Position numbers and translations under genes: made by a program
The notes under the pieces: generated by a model
The model's input: the letters and a program-made list of their open reading frames with translations, nothing else
Told to the model about the DNA's origin: nothing
Database searches by the model: none
In this document: in pieces, positions 57,258-64,000 of the stretch
Layout of the letters: the number at the start of each line of letters is the position of its first letter
How positions within the stretch are numbered: position 1 is the first letter of the stretch
Assembly (NCBI GenBank): GCA_015680685.1
Contig: MNCI01004872.1
Location: 1,587,819 to 1,651,818, forward strand
Direction of reading: 5' to 3'
From: Gnetum montanum
Taxonomy: Eukaryota; Streptophyta; Gnetopsida; Gnetales; Gnetaceae
Length of the DNA stretch: 64,000 nucleotides

Positions 57258-58664
57258 GGTTATGGATTTTCATCAAGCTATATAGCTACTTTCATAGATA
57301 TTAGTCATTATTATTATGAGCACATTTTCTTTGCAAATGACATTGACTTGGCTTCTAAAGAGGTAGTATCTCCACTTCTTCAATGACAAGACTAGTGCTA
57401 GACAATACTTCTCCACATAGGTGTATTGGGTCTCATGGGAAACTAATGCATGACTAAGGTAGTATACTAGCAGTTTTGCTTCATCATCACATTTCTGATT
57501 GAGTAGAGAGGCAATGGATGTGTTGGAGATGGCAAATTATACATAAAATTATTTTCCCTCTTACAGAGGATAGACTAACAGTAGTTTTGCCAACTCTTAT
57601 GTAATGTTTACAAAGGCCTCTTGGCATTGAGCCATCCACTCATAGTGAATCCCTTTCTTAAGGAAGTGTTGCATGGGATATAATTTATTTGTATGACTAG
57701 TGATAAACCTACAAATAAATTGTAATCTACCTTGTAATCTTTGAAGCTCTTTAAGGTTGGTAGGCATTGCTAATTTGGATATGGCCTTAACCTTATTAGG
57801 ATCAACACATATCCCTACTTTAGACACTACAAAGCTAAGCATCTAATTGGTGTTGATACTAAAGACACATTTCTTGGGATTGAGCCTAAGCTTGTACTTG
57901 AGGCATCATTTAAGCACAAGGTCTAGGTCATTAGCATGGGCACTGACCACTTTTTACTTAATAGTTATATCGTCTACATAATCATTGAGCAAACCTAGCA
58001 TGTAATCATTGAAGATATAGGTCATAGCTCGTTTATAGGTTACTCCTATGTTCTTAAGGCTAAAGGGAATCATGGTATATCAAAAGGTACCCTAAGGGAT
58101 CATGAAGGTCATGATAAGTTGGTGCTCTAGGTTGATCCTAATCTAGTTGTATCTCAAGAATCCATCCATAAAGGAAAATAAGGCATGCCTAGCTGTAACA
58201 TTGATAAGTTGATCAATACTAGGCAAAGGGAAGTCATCCTTGATGGTCACTTTATTTAGGTCTTAGAAATTGATGCAAATACAAATAATCATGTTTTTCT
58301 TAGGAAATAATAATATGTTGAACATCCATTCTATGTAGTCAATAGCCCTAATGAAACTAGCTTGGTAGAGCTTTGAGATCTCATCACAAACTACCAAGGT
58401 CAAATCAGGTCTAATCTTGTATACTTTTTACTTAACTGGTGTAATGCTAGGGTCAAGTATGATGTTGTGCCAGACTAAGTGTGAGTCTAGGCCTAGAATA
58501 TCTTTATATGACCAAGAAAATACCTTAATGTTACCTTGTATTACCTTGGTGATGTCTTGAGCCTGTTGAGGTTCCAATAAGGAACTTAGTTTAAGAGATT
58601 TCTCCTCACCACTATGTGTTGTGATTGGAGCCTCAACTAGAGAGTCTTCAATTATGTCATCCAC
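57258..58664 (-). pseudogene. Tat reverse transcriptase and first RNase H remnant
   Basis: Minus strand: FSWSYKDILGLDSHLVWHNI (family: FAWSYEDMPGLDP.IV.H.L), then degraded palm blocks with an intact YVDD at 57969-57980, then MLSFVVSKVGICVDPNKVKA, LKELQRLQGRLQFICRFI and EWMAQCQEAF of the thumb/connection. The first RNase H follows: VSHETQYTYVEKYCLALVLS, then KKWRYYLFRSQV. All fit the Tat lineage. Stops and frameshifts are scattered. Confidence 0.85.
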
Positions 58665-59400
58665 CTGTAAGTCAAGTTTTTAACTAAGCTTTTAGGATAT
58701 TTTAGAGATTTTTCTATCAAGGCTATGCGGTCGACAAGACTCTTTGGCTTAAGATCTAAGCAATCAGGGTTAATATAGCATTCTACATCACCATGAGGCC
58801 TACCTAGGCTTAAAGGTAGACTGATCTACTCCTAGGTTATTCATACTTTGATCCTACATGTCAACCAAAGGCACATTAAGTGGCACCTAGGTAAAAGTAA
58901 ATAAATAATGCTAAAATGCTATAACATTATGCAAATACATGCTAATCTAATGTAAAGAAGGTCATCTAAGGTTATAAATAGGGTAAAAATAAGCAAACAA
59001 AGTGTAATAAGGGCAAATAAGGGAAAGAATAAGAAATATGGCTACAAATGATCAACAAGGGCCATAATTTTGATAGTTTTAGGCCTTAGCAGGCCACAGT
59101 CACATGGTGCCTAACTATGGTCAGGGAATGTCAAAATCCACTATTTGATACCAATCAAAGCTAAAAGAAAGGTAAATAAGGCTATAATAAGGAAATTAAA
59201 GAACATACAAGGCTATATAAAGGCCATAAAGAGGTTAACAAGGGCAATAATGTAACATAAGACTAAAAACAATTCAAAACATCATGTAATAAGGCCTAAT
59301 CAAGCTAATCAAGCTACATATATTCAAACCTGGCTAATATAGGTCAAAAGGAATTATTATTTTCCAATTTTAGAACTTTAGTGGGCCATTATTTGAGCCT
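58665..59400. other. Leader side of the Tat remnant, no gag seen
   Basis: Too short to hold gag and protease. A weak primer-site-like word (minus strand TGGTATCAAATA, near 59138-59153) and one unit of the 29-bp minisatellite motif (near 59085) are present. AAGGCTATAA-type words recur at 59180-59240. Confidence 0.35.
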
Positions 59401-61197
59401 ACAAGGCTATTAGGTGAGTTTGGTCATTAGTCAAGGCTAGTTTTGGGTTGTTTGGACCTAGAAATCAAGAGTTTAGAGGCTTCCCTACTCTTACACCCCC
59501 CCCCCNNNNNNNNNNNNNNNNNNNNNNNNNNNNNNNNNNTCCATGCTAGCTAACATGGAAGAAGGGACCCTTACAATGAAAACTAAGAAAAGTGGATTTT
59601 GGGACATCTAGAGGTCCAAAATTAAGGTTCGAGGGTCTTCCCAAGGTAGCACAGGGCTAAATCTTTTAAAATTAGGCACTCTAGAGGTCAGTAAAGGCCA
59701 AAAAGTAGGTTCTAGAGTTTAACCCCCTACTTCCATGTTGGCTAGCATGGAAGAGAGGGGGCTCATCGTGGAAAACCAAAATCCAAGTAAAATTAGGGTC
59801 AAACATGGTCAAATAGGAAGCTGGAACCTAGATCTCGAGGTTGTGCATGCTCTATCTTCATTTTGAGACCATTTGAGTTAGTTTTGGGTGTCAAAACATG
59901 TTGAAATGGCTTTCCCTTCTTCTTCCATGCTGAGGATAGCATCCCCATTATGGAATAATGGGTGACACTTGTTCCATGGTTTCAAGATGGTTTGAGAGCA
60001 TGTTGACTAGGTTCCTAGGCCTATAAATCATGATTTTGCAAGTTTTTGGTTAATTTTGATTGCATGATGAGGTCATTCAAGGGTACCTAAGGTCTTACCC
60101 CCTATTTCCAGACTAGGGGATTTACACTAGCATGGAAGATTTAGGGAAATGGGTTTTGAAGGTCAAAATATGGTCAAATGAACAAAATATTAAGGCTATA
60201 AGGTCCTAAGCTTTTCCGGTGTAGATCATTGGCTTCAAGGAGTGTCATCTTGCCACCAAAAGTGGAAAGGAAAATTTCCCCCTTGTTTCAATGCTACCTA
60301 GCATGGAGGGGATCCTCTCCAATGTGGATGAAGTAAGAATCCTAGATCTAGGCGAATTCAAGTTGCAATCAATTGTGCATGTCAACTTCCAGAGTCATTG
60401 AAGTTAACAATTAGTGTTTTGGTGGTTTTGGATATTCCTAAGTGCTTTTTGGGCTTCCTCCCTTTCTTCCATGCTGGGGGTAGGGTGCTTAGTTTGGAAG
60501 TCGAGGAGGAATAGCTTTTTGACCATTTAGGATTTGTTTCCTAAGATTTGAAGGCTCTAATGGGTGTTAACAAGGTTCTAGGGTGCATGCAAGGTAATTT
60601 GGTGTCATTCTAAGGTGCCTATGAGCCCCAAATGAGTCCCCTCCCCTCAATCTTCATGTTGGAGAACATGGAAGAGAGGGTCTCCAGCATGAAAGAATCA
60701 CAAATCTTAAATCTATATCAATTTTGGCTTTAATCGATGATGCATGTGTGCTTCTAGGGTTGTTGGGTTTGAGGACTCGGATTTGAGATCAAAATTGGTT
60801 AGTTTAGAGGTTAGTTGGGTGGCTTTTGAGCTTTCCACTCTTTTTCCACTCTAGCAATGATATGCTCAATGTGGAGGATTAGGAGTAGATTTTTAGCCAT
60901 TTGAAGTCACTTTTATAGGGTTTGAGGGCTCTAGAATATGTAAAACTAGTCTTAGGGTTCATGTAAGGTTGTAGGGTGTCTACTTGAGGTGTCCAAGAGT
61001 CATTTTTGAGACTTCCCAAAGTTCTCCCTACTTTCATGCTAGCTAGCATGGAAGAGATGAGGGATCTTACTTTTTACCATTTTCTATCAATTTTGGACAT
61101 GCATATGGGTTTCTAAGGTTGCTAGTGCTGACTACTACTCCCTAGTGTCAAAACTTGGTCATTTTAGGGATCATTAGATGGTTTTTGATGTTTCCCA
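59401..61197 (+). repeat. About 185-bp satellite array, left block (9-10 monomers)
   Basis: A landmark, (T)TCCATGCTAGCTAGCATGGAAG or a diverged form, recurs near 59541, 59731, 59925, 60108, 60285, 60470, 60652, 60845 and 61030, i.e. every 177-193 bases. Two landmark types alternate in part: the palindromic CCATGCTAGCTAGCATGG type and a CCACTCTAGCAATGATATGC type followed by TCAATGTGG. Between landmarks the units share words such as GGGTTTGAGG and TTTGGTCATTTTAGGG. The block is interrupted by a gap of N and ends at the LTR element at 61198. Confidence 0.8.
59506..59539. other. Assembly gap (34 N) after a C10 run
   Basis: A run of ten C precedes the unresolved bases. The gap lies in the satellite, so monomer count there is uncertain. 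Confidence 0.95.
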
Positions 61198-61588
61198 TGT
61201 GAGGATAATGCCAACATTGACTATATGGCATATGATAGAGCAAGAGGATGATACTATTAGCATGTACCCATTCTAAGGTACGTACAAGAGCAATTCCATA
61301 AATAATAGGATATGTATAAAAGGTGATGAGGAAGAATCCCTAAAATCAAGGGATTAGTTAAAAGCTAATTTGGGAATATTGCTACATCACTTCATGTATA
61401 AATATGAACTAATGTATATGAAATGTGGTGCCACACAGGTTACCCCAATTTGGTTGGGGTCTGGACCAACTCCTCATTTTTATACATTCTTTATGTTCTA
61501 TCAGGAATATGATGTTAAATTATTTTGATTCTTTCTCATTTCTCAAATTTCATGATCTCAATGCTCTCAATCATTTCATTTAGTATCA
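61198..61588 (+). repeat. 5' LTR of the gene-carrying element
   Basis: Starts TGTGAGGATAATGCC and ends TTTAGTATCA. It contains TATAAATA at 61397-61404 and a T-rich 3' third. The primer-site-like word follows. Confidence 0.65.
61397..61404 (+). promoter_or_regulatory. TATA box of the gene-carrying element
   Basis: TATAAATA in TTCATGTATAAATATGAAC, about 200 bases into the LTR. Confidence 0.5.
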
Positions 61589-61590
61589 TT

Positions 61591-61602
61591 TAGTATCAGC
61601 TC
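61591..61602 (+). other. Degenerate primer-binding site, initiator-Met type
   Basis: TAGTATCAGCTC compared with TGGTATCAGAGC: nine of twelve match. It lies two bases after the LTR end. Confidence 0.5.
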
Positions 61603-61685
61603 GGAGCTGAGCGCTCAAATTTTATTTTGGTTTTATAGCCTGAGTGAAAGATCCTGATTTTTTTAATCCTCTATCAAAATCTTAG

Positions 61686-62095
61686 CAGTACACTGCGTCG
61701 AAACGCGGCGTTTCGTTCATCGAATTCGAGGTGCAGGTCACTGAGGATGGCCGCGCCGTTGTGTTCCATGACGATCTGATCATTACGAAGGATAATGCTT
61801 CTATAGTTGAAAAGAGAATTGACGAGCTCACGCTAGCGGAGTTTCTATCGTACGGATTCCAAAACCAGAGGCTGCATCTCGGAAAATCGTTTTTCAGGAA
61901 AAGCAAGGATTCACGAATGGAGTGTTTCTGTCGACGACAGTCTCTGTAGCGTGCGTGATGCCTTTGAGAAAGTGGATCGCTCCCTCGGCTTCAACATAGA
62001 GCTCAAATTCGACGATGAATTTCGATACCCCGATCGCTGCAAATTACAAGCCATGTATATATTTTTTCCAAAGGATTTTGCCCAAGAAAACATCG
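61686..62095 (+). pseudogene. Glycerophosphodiester phosphodiesterase (GDPD) gene fragment
   Basis: The plus strand reads KRGVSFIEFEVQVTEDGRAV, then VFHDDLIITKDNASIVEKRI, then LTLAEFLSYG, and GKSFFRK. After a one-base frameshift near 61912 come EWSVSVDDSLCSV, DAFEKVDRSLGFNIELKFDD and LQAM. Plant GDPDs have the same order: (F)(V/I)E.DVQVT.DG.PV.FHD, KR...L...EFLSYG, GFNIELKFDD. They hydrolyse glycerophosphodiesters to glycerol-3-phosphate and an alcohol in lipid and phosphate turnover. The N-terminal HR.....NT block and the C-terminal third are missing. A T-rich tract ending CTTAGCAG just upstream looks like a retained 3' splice site. Confidence 0.88.
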
Positions 62096-62099
62096 TATG

Positions 62100-62494
62100 G
62101 GCCATGCAGGCAATGACCACGCCTTCTTTTGCTACCGGAAAAATAGGTTGTTTCTGCTCTGGCATCAGTTTTGGTGGTGCTGCTGGCAGTTTCGGATACC
62201 GAGGCTTGTCAATTGACTATGTATGCAAGCCCCTGCCGAGAAATCTAAATGGTACCCTATTTTTGTGAGGTACTGCGATGGATCCTCATTTACAGAAGAT
62301 GTGGAGGAAAGAGACTGTCACCAATCTCTATTACTGAGGTTACAGAATCTGGGTGACTGTGATGAACGATTTCTTGAAGAGGGACCGGCCAATGCAAACC
62401 AAGCTTTGCGAACCTTTGCTAACCGATGCTCAACCATGGGCTTGGCAACATCTGTTCATTGCGATGACTTCGTGAATATAAAAGGCAAGTATTT
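62100..62494 (+). pseudogene. Pectin acetylesterase gene fragment
   Basis: KWYPIFVRYCDGSSFTEDVE matches the plant pectin acetylesterase block (NWNKV..RYCDG.SF.GD). In the next frame, TNLYY-stop-GYRIWVTVMND fits TNLYFRG.RIW..VM.D; the stop is TGA where Arg CGA is usual. Shifting frame again, ANANQAL and then CSTMGLATSVHCDDF fit ANA.QAL..GCSAGGLA...HCDDF, with the catalytic GCSAGG altered to RCSTMG. A hydrophobic stretch (SALASVLVVLLAV, 62150-62200) could be its signal peptide. The family removes acetyl groups from cell-wall pectin. Large internal parts are missing, and it abuts the GDPD fragment. Confidence 0.83.
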
Positions 62495-63190
62495 TTATAA
62501 TTTAGTTTATTTAATATTTTAAAAACTTCCCATTGAAGGGGGAAGAAATCCAAATCAATGGCAAGATTTTTTATTCTCATCTCATATTTACTATTCATCC
62601 CATCTATATATATAATGAACCATAGGATTGGCCATCCTATATTTGTATTTAGGTGACCTAGAAGAAGGCACCTAACCCTTGATTATAAGTTGTAGGGTTT
62701 TAACCTTTCAAAATTACTCGAAAACTACAAAAGCAAGTTCAAGATATGACCCCAAGACTAAAACAAGTGTGACCTAACATATGGCAAGGCACACTATACT
62801 TGAATGCAGCTTCAATTTAGATGGCAAGTTTAATTCTCGAGAATGTGTACTATCGAGAAGATTGACCTTAAAGATTGTGCAAATAAGCTCATGCACAACA
62901 AGGTCTTGCTCCTCTCGTCCTCAAACATAGATGAGGAGTAATCAGAAGACAAATCAAGTCTTCAACACCATGCAACAAGATCAAAGGGAAAGCTAGCATG
63001 GTGATGCCATCAATAAACAAGAAAGGAGATATCCACCAATACTTCATTTACAAGATAACATAGAAGCTAAGTAGCTTCAAGACCAAGTTGGTAAATATAG
63101 TTGCATAATCCTTATTGTAAATGCATGACATGAAATAGAATAGTGCATGTATCAAGGGGGTGTATTAAATGACAAGTACTATGTTGTCAT
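62495..63190. other. Interior of the gene-carrying element, no coding seen
   Basis: Begins right after AAAAG|GCAAGT, the consensus of a GC-type 5' splice site at the end of the pectin acetylesterase fragment, so the first part may be intron. No gag, integrase or RT motif was found. A GGGGG-containing purine tract also occurs near 63157. Confidence 0.45.
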
Positions 63191-63201
63191 TAAGGGGGTG
63201 A
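63191..63201 (+). other. Polypurine tract of the gene-carrying element
   Basis: TAAGGGGGTGA lies directly before the TGTGAGG start of the 3' LTR, as usual in copia elements. Confidence 0.6.
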
Positions 63202-63202
63202 T

Positions 63203-63289
63203 TGTGAGGATAATGCCAACATTGAATATATGGCATATAAGAGCAATTCCATAAATAATAGGATATGTATAAAAGGTGATGAGGATGAG
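63203..63289 (+). repeat. Truncated 3' LTR of the gene-carrying element
   Basis: TGTGAGGATAATGCCAACAT through GGTGATGAGGA matches the start of the left LTR. Satellite sequence follows at once. Confidence 0.7.
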
Positions 63290-64000
63290 TAGATAGGGTC
63301 TTGGGATGTACACAAGGCTTCCCAATATCCATTTGAGGTATCCAAAGGCTATTTTTAAGTCCTCCCAAAGTTCCCCCTACTTCCATGCTAGCTAGCATGG
63401 AAGGGATGTCTCCTAGTATTGAGGAACTAGGGGAATCTACATTTTACTAATTTTTTGGTATTTCTAGCTATGCATGTGTGTCTATAGGGTTGTCGATGTT
63501 GACTATTGATGCCTAAAGTCAAAATTTGGTCACTTTGAGGGCTATGAGGGTGTCTTTAGGCTTTTCCCCTCCATCCACTCTAGGGCTAGGATGCTCAACA
63601 TGGATTGGATTCTCCTTAGCATGGACAGTCCAAGGGAAGCAAGTTTTGCTTATTTCAAGTGACCTCTAGAAGTCTAACAACTTTTGAAATGGTTGGGCTA
63701 CTTCAAGAAGGGAAACTACATGCAAACTTCAGTAGGTTTGGCTTTTCCCCTTCCATCCACACTAATATTGGAATGCTCAATGTGAATGAGATCCTCTCCA
63801 ACGTGGAAGAACCTTAGGAATATGACTTTTATTGATTTTTTCTAGTCTAGTGGTTTCTAGAGAGGTTGTCTAGGTTCTTGTGTTAGTTCAATATAATTTA
63901 AGATTGTTTTCTTATTTCTAGGACTCCCTACTAATCTTCCTAGCTACATACACCTAGGTCCCATGCTAGGAGTCTGGAAGAGATCTTCCCTAGTGTGGAA
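63290..64000 (+). repeat. About 185-bp satellite array, right block
   Basis: Landmarks recur near 63380, 63562, 63745 and 63930 (spacing 182-185). The first contains a perfect 24-bp palindrome at 63380-63403 whose core is CCATGCTAGCTAGCATGG. The next two are of the CCATCCACTCTAGGGCTAGG type. The array runs off the window. Confidence 0.8.

Larger units (their letters stand above)
53600..59154 (-). mobile_element. Tat-lineage Ty3 element remnant with dual RNase H
   Basis: On the minus strand: RT (58664 down), RNase H, a second plant-type RNase H (56751-57257), then integrase (56420 to 53600, split by a solo LTR), then the minisatellite. The second RNase H placed before integrase is the hallmark of Tat/Ogre elements. 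Gag and protease are missing between RT and a weak primer-site-like word near 59138. LTRs were not identified. Confidence 0.75.
61198..63289 (+). mobile_element. Small copia-type LTR element carrying host gene fragments
   Basis: A direct repeat starting TGTGAGGATAATGCC occurs at 61198 and 63203. The left copy behaves as a 391-bp LTR: TATA box at 61397, then a TAGTATCAGCTC word at 61591 close to the initiator-Met primer site. The right copy is preceded by TAAGGGGGTGA, a good polypurine tract. Between them there is no gag or pol, but a chimera of two plant gene fragments (61686-62494). The right LTR is truncated after about 87 bases, and the left copy holds a 50-base segment that the right lacks. 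It interrupts the 185-bp satellite. Confidence 0.7.

Noticed and set aside
61686-62494. Functional GDPD or pectin acetylesterase gene
   Set aside because: Frameshifts, a stop, a changed catalytic serine region, and missing N- and C-terminal parts; only fragments remain.
59401-64000. Centromeric satellite
   Set aside because: Monomer length would fit, but location and copy number cannot be judged from one window; degenerate monomers and a TE insertion do not prove it.

Overview
This window looks like intergenic DNA of a large-genome seed plant. The high A+T content, very old nested LTR retrotransposons, and plant-type gag and pol lineages all fit. A gymnosperm such as a conifer is my best guess, but that is inference. 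I found no intact protein-coding gene, tRNA, rRNA or CRISPR array. Almost everything recognisable is a decayed retrotransposon. The only host-gene material is a pair of gene fragments inside a small LTR element near the right end.

Layout, left to right. 0-3.2 kb: minus-strand remnants of a Ty1/copia gag and of a chromovirus-like Ty3 reverse transcriptase and protease. 3.2-14.2 kb: a plus-strand Athila/Tat-like Ty3 remnant (LTR, tRNA-Asp-type primer site, gag and protease traces, second LTR piece). It is interrupted by two GC-rich non-LTR-like tails and by a solo LTR (11190-12186) with a perfect GATAG target-site duplication. 14.2-15.6 kb: the 5' part of another LTR-like sequence, cut by the next insertion. 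15.6-27.7 kb: two head-to-head copies of one copia family. Plus-strand copy A has GTTCC duplications, and minus-strand copy B sits inside A's 3' LTR. Both keep gag; I see no pol in either. 31-49 kb: a plus-strand Ty3 remnant hosting an 11.5-kb minus-strand Ty3 element (34402-45905, CCAAT duplications) with all pol domains in order. That element in turn hosts a CpG-rich solo LTR (41000-42396, CTAAG duplications). 49-53 kb: mostly unassigned, with short tandem arrays. 53.2-59.2 kb: a minus-strand Tat-lineage pol with a second RNase H domain, split by a solo LTR (54067-55803) of the same family as the one at 41000. 59.4-64 kb: a roughly 185-bp satellite array interrupted by a small copia-type element (61198-63289). 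That element carries fused, frameshifted pieces of a glycerophosphodiester phosphodiesterase gene and a pectin acetylesterase gene.

Nested boundaries with target-site duplications allow relative dating: Tat pol before solo LTR 54067, the 31-kb Ty3 remnant before the 34402 element before solo LTR 41000, and copia A before copia B. The most interesting recurring theme is architectural. In three LTR families the region upstream of the TATA box is built from repeated short palindromes, and the satellite carries one too. Two of these palindrome types contain CpG and seem to be decaying by C-to-T transition.
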